Assembly (NCBI GenBank): GCA_902766255.1
Contig: CACXCS010000001.1
Span: 1 to 32,490, forward strand
Reading direction: 5' to 3'
From: an uncultured Bacteroidia bacterium
GTDB taxonomy: Bacteria; Bacteroidota; Bacteroidia; Bacteroidales; UBA932
Length of the DNA stretch: 32,490 nucleotides
Shown: piece by piece, positions 1 through 7,943 of the stretch
Layout: every line of letters starts with the position of its first letter
How positions within the stretch are numbered: the stretch's first letter is position 1
Notes under the pieces: generated by a model
The model's input: only the letters and a program-made list of their open reading frames with translations
Told to the model about the DNA's origin: nothing
The model's database searches: none
Program-made: the position numbers and the translations under genes

Positions 1-42
1 AAGGGCTGCGGCAAATGCAAGAATATAGAATATCTTTTTCAT
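1..42 (-). CDS. SusD/RagB-like lipoprotein, N-terminal fragment
   Basis: Only the first 14 codons lie in the window, beginning at ATG 42-40 and reading MKKIFYILAFAAAL, a positively charged start followed by a hydrophobic core as in a lipoprotein or Sec signal peptide. It lies 12 bases downstream of the SusC stop on the same strand. In Bacteroidota this slot is nearly always the SusD-type glycan-binding lipoprotein that caps the SusC barrel. The family assignment therefore rests on position, since the lipobox cysteine and the SusD repeats lie outside the window. Confidence 0.6.
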   Translation of the reverse strand, partial: MKKIFYILAFAAAL

Positions 43-54
43 ATCAGGTTCGGA

Positions 55-3000
55 TTAGAAGGTTACTTTAACACCAAAGTTGAAAATTTTGACCTGGGGA
101 TAGGTCTGATATCCTTCGTCACTGGTTTCCGGGTCGATGGTCTTGAGCTCGGACAATGTAAGGAGGTTGTAGCCTGCAACATAGAAGCGGGTGTTCTTGA
201 TGCCTATCTGGTGGCCGAGCACGCGGCCGGGCAGGGTGTAGCCCAGCTCGAGGTTCTTAAGTCGCAGGAACGCGGCGTTGCGGTAGTAGAATGATGTACG
301 GTACACGCCGCCGTTGCCGATATTGGAGGCTATACGGGGATAGTTTGTATCGGGATTGTCAAGCGTCCAGGCGTTGACCGCCACGTCAGCCTCGATGTTG
401 CCGGACACCGGGTCGGTCAGAGGGGCGTAGTAGTAACGCGCCAGTGCCTGGCCCTGCAGCAGTATGGACAGGTCCAGATTCTTCCACTGCAGCTCGCTGT
501 TCAGACCGAAAACGATCTGGGGAACTGCGGTGAGGTCCATTCTCATACGGTCCTGGGAATCGATGATGCCGTTATCGTCGAGGTCCTTGAAGTAGAAGTC
601 GCCAAGGCCGGCACCAGCCATCTGCAGATGGTTCTTGAGATCTTCGTGGGTGCGGTTGATGCCCTCAACCTGGTAGATCAGGGTTGCGCCCATCGGGTGG
701 CCGGTGCGGTTCATGTACTGGTGCTTCTCGTCGTAGGGGGTTTCATCCATGTACTCGATGGTATTCTTGGCGTACATGATATTGCCTGCCACGCGGTAGC
801 GGAGGTCGCCGGAGAGAAGCTTGTTCTCGTGGGTAAGCTGAAGTTCGACACCCTTGTTGGACACGATACCTATATTCTCGTCGGGGAGATTGCCGGTCAG
901 ACCGGTATAGTACGGAATGGAAGCGTTGCGGGTGCAGAGGATGTTGCTGCGGCGGGTGTGGAAGAACTCGAACTCCCATCCCAGCAGGCCGTGGAAGATG
1001 TTACCGTCCAGACCGAGGTTCCAGGTGCGGGCCACCTCCCAGGTGATGTTGGGGTTGGGGACTCCGTCGGGAAGGATGTAGTTGACCTCTTTCTGGTCGT
1101 ACAGGGCACGGTAGGAAGCACTGGACGAGTAGGCGTAGGTAGCAAGATACTGGAAGGCGTCGACCTGGTCGTTACCCTGCTCGCCGTAGGAGGCCCTGAT
1201 CTTGAGGTTTGTCAGCCAGGGGATGTTGTTCTTGATGAAAGGCTCCTCGGAAATACGCCAGCCCACAGATACACCGGGGAACACGCCCCAGCGCCTGTCG
1301 GCCGGGAAGTTTTCGCTTCCGTCAAAGCGGACGAGGGCCTGGATCATGTACTTGCTCTTGTAGTCGTAGCCGGCACGGGCGAAGAAGGAGCGGCGGGCGG
1401 TTTCGGATGCGTAGCCTCCGATTTTGTAGAAGGACTTGTCGGCGTTGCCGGCGAAGAACTCGTCAAGTATGTCGGAGTCGTACTTTTCGATGTTGGCGTT
1501 GAAACGGTCGCGGCGGAAGTTGCTCTGCTCCATACCGGCCAGGGCAGAGACGTGATGGTCACCGAATGTGCGGTCGTAGTTGATGTTGGCATTGACTGTG
1601 ACGGTGTGGTAGTTGTTCTGGCTCTCGTAGAGGGTAGGCGTGGTGAATACGCCGCTGTCCCGCTCACGGTAGGTCTCCGTAATTTCGTCGTAGGAGTAGC
1701 AGGGCCAGTTCTTCGACCAGTTCTTGTTGAAGTTGTTGTGGACGTCGTAGGCGAGCACTGCATTGACTGACAAGCCTTTGGTGATGGCGTGCAGGTCGTA
1801 GCTGCCGCGGAAGGTGGTGTTGATGGTGTTGTAGGTGGTGCGGTCGTAACCGGTGAGGTCCTGAACCAAAGCCGCGGGGTTGGAGCCGCTGCGCAGGTAC
1901 CCGTTGGGATAGTATGGTGCGCTGGAGGCATAGCGGCGCGTGGTGATGTAGAAGATACCGTAGGAGTCGGAAGGGTAGGCCGAGTAGTTCTTGTGCTGCT
2001 GGCGGACGTTCAGGTCGACTCCGAGCTTAAAGTCTTCGGTAACGTTGATGTCCACGTTGGAACGGACGTTGTACTGGTTGTAGTTGGTGGCGGACTTGAA
2101 GTAGATACCGTCCTGATACTGACCGTTGAACTGCAGGAAGTAGCTTACTTTGCCGGCACCGCCCTGCAGGCTCACGCCATACTTGTGCTGTGAAGAGAAG
2201 GGCTTGATGATGGCCTGGAACCAGTCGGTGTTGGGGTAGTTGATGAGGTCGTCTCCGTCGATGTAGTGCTGGATCTGCTCCTGAGTGTAGATAGGGGAAG
2301 CGCCGGTAATTGCGCGCGCAGCGTTGTAAGCGGTGGCGAACTGAACGGCATCGGCCATCTTGAGCAGGCGGGTGGGCGACTGCATACCGAAGTCGTAGGT
2401 GAATGTTACGGTAGGTGTGCCGTCGGTGCGGCCACGCTTGGTGGTGACGAGGATGACACCGTTGGCGGAGCGGGCACCGTAGATGGCGGCGGATGCGTCC
2501 TTAAGCACATTGATACTCTCGATTTCCTCACCGGTCAGACGGGAGAACTCATCACCGCGTCCGGGGACACCGTCGATGATGATGAGGGGCGAGTTGTTGC
2601 CCAGGGTGGAGCGGCCGCGGATGTACATTACGGCATCGTCACGGCCGGGCTCGCCGGAACGGTTGTTGACGATAACGCCGGACATACGGCCTGCAAGGCC
2701 CTGAGACAGGTTGACCGAGGAGTTCTTGACCAGTTCGGCACCGGAAGTGGATGTTACCGAACCGGTAAGAGTGATCTTGGACTGTGTACCGTAACCGATG
2801 GCTACGGCCTCCTCGAGGAGCATTTCGTCCTCTTTGAGGATGAAGTCCAGGGTGGTCTGGCCGCTGCCCAGCTTGACCGACTGCTCCTCGTAGCCCATGA
2901 GGCTTGCGGAGAGAGTGGCGCCGGGTGCGACGTTGGAAAGGGAGTAGTTTCCCATAGGATCGGTCATTGCACCGTTCTGGGTGCCTTTGACAATGACCAT

Positions 3001-3141
3001 GGCTCCTATCAGCGGCTCACCGTTGGAATCCTTGACCGTTCCCTGAACGCGGACGCGGCTCTGCGCCGCTGCGGGAATAGAGGCTAAGGCCGTGATAGTG
3101 AGGGCCAAAAGGAGCATCAAATAGAATTTGAATTGCTTCAT
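55..3141 (-). CDS. SusC/RagA-family TonB-linked outer membrane transporter
   Basis: A 1028-residue outer membrane importer expected to take up oligosaccharides or another large nutrient with its SusD partner, powered by TonB-ExbBD. Residues 1-27 are a signal peptide ending AAAQ. Residues about 30-105 form the carboxypeptidase-regulatory-like domain (VQGTVKDSNGEPLIGAMVIV). A TonB-box-like stretch follows (EEAVAIGYGTQSK, about 110-122). The plug carries the SusC signature regions IIIDGVPG and LKDASAAIYGARSANGVILVTT. The remainder is a 22-strand-type barrel ending in an aromatic residue (KVTF), as outer membrane proteins do. The length is normal for the family. The gene starts the susCD pair and has a -7 promoter motif 29 bases upstream. 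The substrate cannot be read from the sequence, and no glycan enzyme is adjacent on this strand inside the window. Confidence 0.95.
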   Translation of the reverse strand: MKQFKFYLMLLLALTITALASIPAAAQSRVRVQGTVKDSNGEPLIGAMVIVKGTQNGAMTDPMGNYSLSNVAPGATLSASLMGYEEQSVKLGSGQTTLDFILKEDEMLLEEAVAIGYGTQSKITLTGSVTSTSGAELVKNSSVNLSQGLAGRMSGVIVNNRSGEPGRDDAVMYIRGRSTLGNNSPLIIIDGVPGRGDEFSRLTGEEIESINVLKDASAAIYGARSANGVILVTTKRGRTDGTPTVTFTYDFGMQSPTRLLKMADAVQFATAYNAARAITGASPIYTQEQIQHYIDGDDLINYPNTDWFQAIIKPFSSQHKYGVSLQGGAGKVSYFLQFNGQYQDGIYFKSATNYNQYNVRSNVDINVTEDFKLGVDLNVRQQHKNYSAYPSDSYGIFYITTRRYASSAPYYPNGYLRSGSNPAALVQDLTGYDRTTYNTINTTFRGSYDLHAITKGLSVNAVLAYDVHNNFNKNWSKNWPCYSYDEITETYRERDSGVFTTPTLYESQNNYHTVTVNANINYDRTFGDHHVSALAGMEQSNFRRDRFNANIEKYDSDILDEFFAGNADKSFYKIGGYASETARRSFFARAGYDYKSKYMIQALVRFDGSENFPADRRWGVFPGVSVGWRISEEPFIKNNIPWLTNLKIRASYGEQGNDQVDAFQYLATYAYSSSASYRALYDQKEVNYILPDGVPNPNITWEVARTWNLGLDGNIFHGLLGWEFEFFHTRRSNILCTRNASIPYYTGLTGNLPDENIGIVSNKGVELQLTHENKLLSGDLRYRVAGNIMYAKNTIEYMDETPYDEKHQYMNRTGHPMGATLIYQVEGINRTHEDLKNHLQMAGAGLGDFYFKDLDDNGIIDSQDRMRMDLTAVPQIVFGLNSELQWKNLDLSILLQGQALARYYYAPLTDPVSGNIEADVAVNAWTLDNPDTNYPRIASNIGNGGVYRTSFYYRNAAFLRLKNLELGYTLPGRVLGHQIGIKNTRFYVAGYNLLTLSELKTIDPETSDEGYQTYPQVKIFNFGVKVTF

Positions 3142-3170
3142 ATACCTTGGTTATTGGTTTTTCAAGTTTT

Positions 3171-3178
3171 CAAATATA
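3171..3178 (-). promoter_or_regulatory. -7 promoter motif of the susCD operon
   Basis: The minus strand reads TATATTTG, an exact match to the Bacteroidota -7 consensus TAnnTTTG, ending 29 bases before the SusC ATG at 3141. It lies back to back with plus-strand motifs for the msrA fusion gene, so the 86-base gap is a divergent promoter region. Confidence 0.65.
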
Positions 3179-3199
3179 GTTTATTTTTGCGAAAAATGT

Positions 3200-3207
3200 T
3201 ATGTTTG
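3200..3207 (+). promoter_or_regulatory. -7 promoter motif of the msrA fusion gene
   Basis: TATGTTTG matches TAnnTTTG and ends 21 bases before the ATG at 3229. A second match, TATTTTTG, lies at 3182-3189, so either could be used. I do not see a convincing -33 element for either. Confidence 0.5.
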
Positions 3208-3228
3208 CCCTCTAATTATATTAGAGTC

Positions 3229-4152
3229 ATGGTTCGCACAATATACTTTGCCGGTGGCTGCTTCTGGGGCGTCGAGCATTTCTTCAAAGGAGTGGACGGA
3301 GTGGTTTCCACCACGCCCGGATACGCCAACGGCAGCACGGAAAACCCTTCATATGAACAGGTTTACACCGACCTTACAGGACATGCCGAAACAGTGCAGG
3401 TACGATTTGACGACTCCCGCGTGAGCCTGCGGCAGCTGGTCAAGCTGTTTTTTGCTAGCATCGACCCTCTCGCCGTCAACCGCCAGGGGCACGACGAGGG
3501 TACGCGCTACCGTACGGGAATTTATTATTCCGACCCAGCCGACCTTCCCGTCCTGCAGGAAGAGTTTGCCGCCTTGGAGGCGCGGATAGGCACTGCTCCC
3601 GCCACTGAGATTGAGCCCCTTGCCGGCTTCTGGCCAGCTGAGGAGAGGCACCGGGACTACCTTGACAAGAACCCTGGAGGATACTGCCACCTGGACTTGA
3701 AAGTATTTAGATATCTACGTTTGTATCAAGACCTTGCACTCATGCTCGGAGACGAGCCCGACGCCGTTGCGCGCCAGGCCCAGACTGCAGCCCTGCTGCA
3801 GGAAAGGATGGGTTTCTTCTGGACCGGCTTTTACCGCGTATTGGACGGACAGCTGGTACTCGGCCCCTTCCAGGGCCCTCCGGCATGCTTCCGCATAGCC
3901 CGAGGCCGCGGTGTCTGCGGCACCGCCTGGCAGCAGCAGCGCACAATCGTCGTCTCCGACGTCGAGGCCTTCCCCGGCCACATAGCCTGCAGCTCCGAAT
4001 CCCGCTCCGAGATAGTCGTACCGATGTATTCCCGCAACGAGGCGGACGGAGGCCTGCAAGTGATTGGTGTTCTGGACATTGACAGCAAAAGCATCGGCAC
4101 CTTCGACGACACCGACGCCGTGTGGCTCGAGATGATTGCCGCTCTCGTCTGA
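3229..4152 (+). CDS. msrA: MsrA - free-methionine-(R)-sulfoxide reductase fusion
   Basis: A 307-residue cytosolic repair enzyme made of two reductases. Residues 1-163 are a short MsrA, reducing methionine-S-sulfoxide: it has the catalytic GCFWG motif with Cys11, the GYANG and GHAE motifs, and a probable resolving Cys153 in PGGYCHLD. Residues about 165-307 are a GAF-fold free methionine-(R)-sulfoxide reductase (fRMsr/MsrC type): FFWTGFYRV, LGPFQGPPAC, GRGVCGTAW, FPGHIACSSESRSEIVVP and GVLDIDS. All three cysteines of that family's active site are present (Cys220, Cys230, Cys254). I chose ATG 3229 because it gives the normal MsrA N-terminus; an in-frame extension to 3133 would cover the promoter motifs and encode an unrelated hydrophobic stretch. 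The gene stands alone. Together the halves would cover both diastereomers of free methionine sulfoxide. Bacteroidota more often fuse MsrA to MsrB. Confidence 0.92.
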   Translation: MVRTIYFAGGCFWGVEHFFKGVDGVVSTTPGYANGSTENPSYEQVYTDLTGHAETVQVRFDDSRVSLRQLVKLFFASIDPLAVNRQGHDEGTRYRTGIYYSDPADLPVLQEEFAALEARIGTAPATEIEPLAGFWPAEERHRDYLDKNPGGYCHLDLKVFRYLRLYQDLALMLGDEPDAVARQAQTAALLQERMGFFWTGFYRVLDGQLVLGPFQGPPACFRIARGRGVCGTAWQQQRTIVVSDVEAFPGHIACSSESRSEIVVPMYSRNEADGGLQVIGVLDIDSKSIGTFDDTDAVWLEMIAALV

Positions 4153-4170
4153 CCGTTCCCGCATAGAGAC

Positions 4171-4209
4171 AAAAAAGGGATGGCCTCAGTCATGCGACTT
4201 CGGCCATCC
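4171..4209 (-). terminator. Rho-independent terminator of the Asn/Gly-rich protein gene
   Basis: Arms 4178-4185 (GGATGGCC) and 4202-4209 (GGCCATCC) form a perfect 8-bp stem with a 16-base loop. On the minus strand the stem is followed within one base by a run of six T (4171-4176), so it is a standard intrinsic terminator for the gene ending at 4231. On the plus strand the following sequence is only moderately T-rich (TTCATTAT), so it may also stop the msrA transcript less efficiently. Confidence 0.8.
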
Positions 4210-4230
4210 TTCATTATGGGTTTAAGGTGT

Positions 4231-5193
4231 TTATAGCAAGTCTGCCGTTCTGTAGTAGATCCCGGTGTTAGGGATGTTGTCGGCAATGTCCTCAAGAACG
4301 TTCCAGGCGTAATAGGTGCTGTAAGCGTTGCTGGGCTGGTAACGGAGTATCGAGAACTTGTTGGAAAGTACCGATTCGCGCCATTGTGCCGTGATGGTAA
4401 CCTTGATGCGCCCGAAGCTGTTGGTTATCTTGAAGTACATCTGGAACTGATTGTGAGTCATAGGATTGGCCCAATCGAAGGGGGTCGGTATGAAGCTCAC
4501 TTCACTGCGAATCCAGTTGTAGTTGTTGCCGTAGGATGAAAGTGTGTAGTAGCGCTCGTCAAGCAGGTTTGCTATGTAGTAGTAGGCTTCCATCTTGCTG
4601 GAGAACAGGGTGTTGACCACTATTCCTGCTGCATTGGTGCGCTCGATCACTTCCGTGCGGGTGTAGTTGCGTACAACAGGGAGGGGAGGACGGTTGCCGG
4701 GATACGCATTGTTGTATCCGGGTATGTAAGCGCCACCTCCGTGGTGTACTCCTCCGTTATTGACCGGAGGCCTGTTGTTGCCACCGTGGTTGACATAGCC
4801 ATTGTGGTTGTTTCCGTTGTGGACATTGCCATTTCCGGAGTTGCCGTTGTTGCGTCCGGCCGAGTTGTTGTTGATTCCGACGTTTCCGGAGTTGCCGGAA
4901 GAATATCCGCCGTTACCAACGTTACCGGAATTACCGGACGAATGGTTGTCGTTTCCATTGCGACGGGCACCCTGGGTTTCAGGAGTTGCACGCAGCTTTA
5001 TATCGGTAGCGCCCTGACTGGAGACATTGGCCGGAGTCTGCACTTTGTCAACCTTCTCTTGTTTCTTTTCCGCCTTGGTCTCCTGGCGGGCTGTGACTGT
5101 TCCGTTGCGGCGGCCGCCCTGCTGTGCAAGTGCGGTGGACGCAGAAACCGTGATTGCTAAGATCACCGAGAGGAGTTTGTAAATCGTTTTCAT
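4231..5193 (-). CDS. Secreted Asn/Gly-rich protein of unknown function
   Basis: A 320-residue exported protein. Residues 1-23 are a clear signal peptide ending in ALA before QQGG. Residues about 36-52 are charged (KAEKKQEKVDK). Residues about 79-168 are low-complexity, rich in Asn, Gly, Ser and His, and include the exact internal repeat SSGNSGNVG at 85-93 and 98-106. The C-terminal part (about 175-320) is a folded-looking region rich in Tyr, Asn and Trp (KMEAYYYIANLLDERYYTLSSYG and WNVLEDIADNIPNTGIYYRTADLL). I recognise no family. The longer frame from 5259 adds 22 residues unlike a signal peptide, so I start at ATG 5193. The gene is monocistronic, between a 3' terminator and a hairpin at 5208-5224. 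A surface or periplasmic matrix-type protein is possible but unproven. Confidence 0.75.
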   Translation of the reverse strand: MKTIYKLLSVILAITVSASTALAQQGGRRNGTVTARQETKAEKKQEKVDKVQTPANVSSQGATDIKLRATPETQGARRNGNDNHSSGNSGNVGNGGYSSGNSGNVGINNNSAGRNNGNSGNGNVHNGNNHNGYVNHGGNNRPPVNNGGVHHGGGAYIPGYNNAYPGNRPPLPVVRNYTRTEVIERTNAAGIVVNTLFSSKMEAYYYIANLLDERYYTLSSYGNNYNWIRSEVSFIPTPFDWANPMTHNQFQMYFKITNSFGRIKVTITAQWRESVLSNKFSILRYQPSNAYSTYYAWNVLEDIADNIPNTGIYYRTADLL

Positions 5194-5207
5194 AAGGCAG
5201 TGTGTTT

Positions 5208-5224
5208 TAAAGGTTTTACCTTTA
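5208..5224. promoter_or_regulatory. Perfect palindrome upstream of the Asn/Gly-rich protein gene
   Basis: TAAAGGT and ACCTTTA are perfect 7-base inverted arms separated by three bases, centred about 23 bases before the ATG at 5193. It could be a regulator-binding site or a 5' leader hairpin. I see no clear -7 motif for this gene, so the site's position relative to transcription start is unknown. Confidence 0.35.
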
Positions 5225-5269
5225 GTTGAGCAAAGGCCGTGCCAAAGCCCGGAATTCATTTTTATTTAC

Positions 5270-5277
5270 TATTTTTG
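5270..5277 (+). promoter_or_regulatory. -7 promoter motif of the GH92 gene
   Basis: TATTTTTG matches TAnnTTTG. It ends only 7 bases before the ATG at 5285, so the transcript would start at or very near the start codon. Confidence 0.55.
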
Positions 5278-5284
5278 TTTCGCC

Positions 5285-7927
5285 ATGATAACACTGATTC
5301 TGGCCTTCATCCTGGCCTCGCTCACACAATACGTAAACCCTTTCGTGGGCACAGATGCCCACGGCCATACTTTCCCGGGAGCATGCGCGCCGTTCGGAAT
5401 GGTGCAGCTGAGTCCCGACACCAGGCCGCGCGCGGGGGACTGGGACGGATGCAGCGGCTATCATTATTCCGACAGCCTCATCTACGGTTTCAGCCATACC
5501 CACCTGAGCGGCACGGGCTGTGATGACTGGTGCGATATCCTCATAACCCCCGGCTCAGGGCCGTCACGCTTCAGCCACCGGCGCGAAAGCGCCTCCCCCG
5601 GCTACTACGAGGTGTGGCTCGAAGATGTAAAAGTCAAAGCCCGGATGACGGCCGGAAGGCGCGTGGGAATACATGAGTACACGTTTGAGGGCTCCGGTCC
5701 AAACATCCTTACCCTGGATCTGCGCCACCGGGACCCGCTGGATGACTTCGCAATCCACACCGGCAAGCGCTGGTGCAGCGGCAAGCGCGTCTCCAGCAGC
5801 TGGGCCATGGGACAGGAACTCTACTTCTACATCGAATTCTCATCTCCAGTTACAAGCGAGCTGCAGGACGGCGGACGCAGGGCGGTTTTCACGTTCAACA
5901 GTCAAAAAATAACACTCCGGGTGGCGCTTTCCAGCGTATCGGAAGAGAATGCAAAGGCTAATCTGAAAGCCGAAGGCCGGAAGTCGTTCGCCCTCCAGAG
6001 AAAGGCCACCGGAAAGGCCTGGGAGGCCTATCTTCGAAAACTCCCCTGCCCTTATAATGACCGCGAACACATGACCCGCTTCTACACCGCCCTCTATCAT
6101 TCCGGCATCCATCCGTCGCTGTACTCCGATGCAAACGGCGAGTACCGGGGTATGGACGGCAAGGTCCACAAGGCCGGCGGCTGGGAACGCTATACCGTAT
6201 TCAGCACCTGGGACACTTTCAGGGGCGAGCACCCGCTGCTGTTCGAGATAGAGCCCCGTCGCAGCGCCGACTTCATCAACTCGATGCTCAGTATCCGGGA
6301 GGAAAACGGCAAACTGCCGGTATGGGAGCTGTCGGCTTACGAGACCGACTGTATGATAGGATACAACTCTGCCCCGATCATTGCCGATGCCGTGGCCCGC
6401 GGCATTAAAGGCTTCGACATAGAAAAAGCCTTTGATGCGCTGATAGCCAGCTCGTTAAGGCCCGAGCACGGGATGGAGAGCTTCCGCCGCAACGGCCTGG
6501 TACTGGCCGATGACGAGCACGAGAGCGTATCCAAGACGCTGGAATTCGCCTACGACGACTGGTGTGTGGCACAAGTAGCAAAATACTTGGGGAAGGATGA
6601 GGAGTATAGGAAATATATGCAGAGCTCGCAGTACTGGCGCAACGTGCTGGACCCCGGCTCCGGTTTCATGCGTGCCCGCCTTAACGGCCGATGGTACAGC
6701 CCTTTCGATCCGCGCGAGGTCAACAACAACTACACCGAGGCCAACTCCTGTCAGTACAGTTTCTTCGTGCCACACGATATCCCCGGGCTGATTGAAGCCC
6801 TCGGCGGCAAAGAGGTGTTCGAGGAGCGCCTGGACTCGCTGTTCAACGGCCCTGAAGGCACCACGGGACGCACCCAGGCCGACATTACGGGCTGCATAGG
6901 GCAGTACGCCCACGGCAACGAGCCAAGCCACCACATCCCGTACCTGTACGATGTCATCGGACGTCATGACAAGGCTCAGGCCATTGTGAATCAGATACTT
7001 GAGACTCTTTATTCTTCCGCTCCCGACGGTCTGTGCGGAAACGACGACTGCGGGCAGATGTCGGCCTGGTACGTATTGAGTTCCCTGGGACGCTATCCGG
7101 TATGTCCCGGTGCCGTCTCCGACGGTACCCAGGGAACGGAGTTCGGGAATGCCCCCGTAACTCCTGTTCGTAAGGGCCAAAGTCGTTCCGGAGGCATTCC
7201 CGAACTCCGTACCGACAGTATTCCCCGCATCGTTACAAATCCTTGGTTCGAGATGGATAGCGATATCTTTACTGATTCACTCGTGGTAAACATCAAAGGC
7301 GAAGGAGACCTGTACTGGAGAATTGTGGGCATGAAGCGGTTCCTGCCTTACCGGGGCCAGATACGCTTACACAGGGGCGAGTGTTTTGAAGCCTACGCCG
7401 AAAAAGACGGGCAGCAGAGTTTCACAAGCCGGTGCCAGACTCATAAAGCATTCAGTGACAGAGATATAGAGCTTCATTCCAAATACAGCCAGCAGTATTC
7501 TGCAGGCGGTCCGACAGGCCTGATCGACTCGCGCAGGGGAGGCATCAACTGGCGCACCGGAGGCTGGCAAGGTTATCAGGATACCGATTTTGAAGCAGTG
7601 GTGGACTTGAGGGAAGTCAAAGATATAGGATACATAGCTGCCGGTTTCCTGCAGGATGCCCGCTCGTGGATCTGGATGCCCCGTGAAGTGGAATTCCTGG
7701 CGTCTGAAGACGGAGTAAACTTCACGCAAGTCGCCCTGATTCCCTCACCCGTAGCCGAAAGAGACATGAAAGTACAGACATGGGAGTGCTCGTCGGGAGG
7801 CTGGCCCATAGCCAGAGCCCGTTATGTAAAAGTCAGAGCCAGGAATTTCGGAACCATACCGGATTGGCATCCGGGAGCAGGATATCCTGCATTTATTTTC
7901 GTCGATGAGATAACAATTCAGTGGTAA
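5285..7927 (+). CDS. GH92 alpha-mannosidase with C-terminal binding-type domains
   Basis: An 880-residue exo-alpha-mannosidase of the Ca2+-dependent GH92 family, which trims alpha-mannosides such as N-glycan or yeast mannan side chains. The N-terminal sandwich has the family signature YVNPFVGTDAHGHTFPGACAPFGMVQLSPDTR in pieces (about 15-47) and GFSHTHLSGTGC. The (alpha/alpha)6 part has STWDTFRGEHPLL, LPVWEL, GNEPSHH (Glu546, the expected general acid) and GNDDCGQMSAWY (Asp587/Asp588, the metal/base region). After YPVCPG (about 605-608) the usual closing GH92 strand region is not recognisable; a 35-residue odd segment encoded by an inverted repeat follows. A chitobiase-C-like domain (about 655-715) and an F5/8-C-like domain (about 720-880) come next. 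The signal peptide is short (residues 1-14) and lacks the usual basic start, so export is probable rather than certain. Confidence 0.92.
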   Translation: MITLILAFILASLTQYVNPFVGTDAHGHTFPGACAPFGMVQLSPDTRPRAGDWDGCSGYHYSDSLIYGFSHTHLSGTGCDDWCDILITPGSGPSRFSHRRESASPGYYEVWLEDVKVKARMTAGRRVGIHEYTFEGSGPNILTLDLRHRDPLDDFAIHTGKRWCSGKRVSSSWAMGQELYFYIEFSSPVTSELQDGGRRAVFTFNSQKITLRVALSSVSEENAKANLKAEGRKSFALQRKATGKAWEAYLRKLPCPYNDREHMTRFYTALYHSGIHPSLYSDANGEYRGMDGKVHKAGGWERYTVFSTWDTFRGEHPLLFEIEPRRSADFINSMLSIREENGKLPVWELSAYETDCMIGYNSAPIIADAVARGIKGFDIEKAFDALIASSLRPEHGMESFRRNGLVLADDEHESVSKTLEFAYDDWCVAQVAKYLGKDEEYRKYMQSSQYWRNVLDPGSGFMRARLNGRWYSPFDPREVNNNYTEANSCQYSFFVPHDIPGLIEALGGKEVFEERLDSLFNGPEGTTGRTQADITGCIGQYAHGNEPSHHIPYLYDVIGRHDKAQAIVNQILETLYSSAPDGLCGNDDCGQMSAWYVLSSLGRYPVCPGAVSDGTQGTEFGNAPVTPVRKGQSRSGGIPELRTDSIPRIVTNPWFEMDSDIFTDSLVVNIKGEGDLYWRIVGMKRFLPYRGQIRLHRGECFEAYAEKDGQQSFTSRCQTHKAFSDRDIELHSKYSQQYSAGGPTGLIDSRRGGINWRTGGWQGYQDTDFEAVVDLREVKDIGYIAAGFLQDARSWIWMPREVEFLASEDGVNFTQVALIPSPVAERDMKVQTWECSSGGWPIARARYVKVRARNFGTIPDWHPGAGYPAFIFVDEITIQW
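7081..7210. repeat. Nested inverted repeats inside the GH92 gene
   Basis: Two perfect inverted repeats share base 7136. The outer-left pair is TTCCCTGGG at 7081-7089 with CCCAGGGAA at 7128-7136. The larger pair has 18-base perfect arms at 7136-7153 and 7193-7210 around a 39-base spacer. Between the first arms there is also a near-perfect short hairpin (GGTGCCGTC/GACGGTACC around 7110-7129). The 18-base arms encode about residues 618-642, where the protein departs from the GH92 pattern. The reading frame stays open. This resembles an in-frame palindromic element or a rearrangement scar. I could not find a second copy in the window. Confidence 0.7.
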
Positions 7928-7931
7928 TCCT

Positions 7932-7939
7932 TATATTTG
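7932..7939 (+). promoter_or_regulatory. -7 promoter motif of the DUF6935 gene
   Basis: TATATTTG is an exact consensus match ending 4 bases before the ATG at 7944. It sits just after the GH92 stop, so this gene probably has its own promoter and an essentially leaderless transcript. Confidence 0.55.
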
Positions 7940-7943
7940 CCGT

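Noticed and set aside
628..1770. Long open frame on the plus strand opposite SusC (380 codons).
   Set aside because: Its product is a Val/Gly-rich string with no motif, and it lies entirely antisense to a well-supported SusC. It is a shadow of GC-rich codon usage.
4740..4960. Repetitive GTTG/TCCGG-rich DNA as a non-coding tandem repeat.
   Set aside because: It is the coding sequence of the Asn/Gly-rich part of the secreted protein, in frame throughout, so it is listed under that gene.
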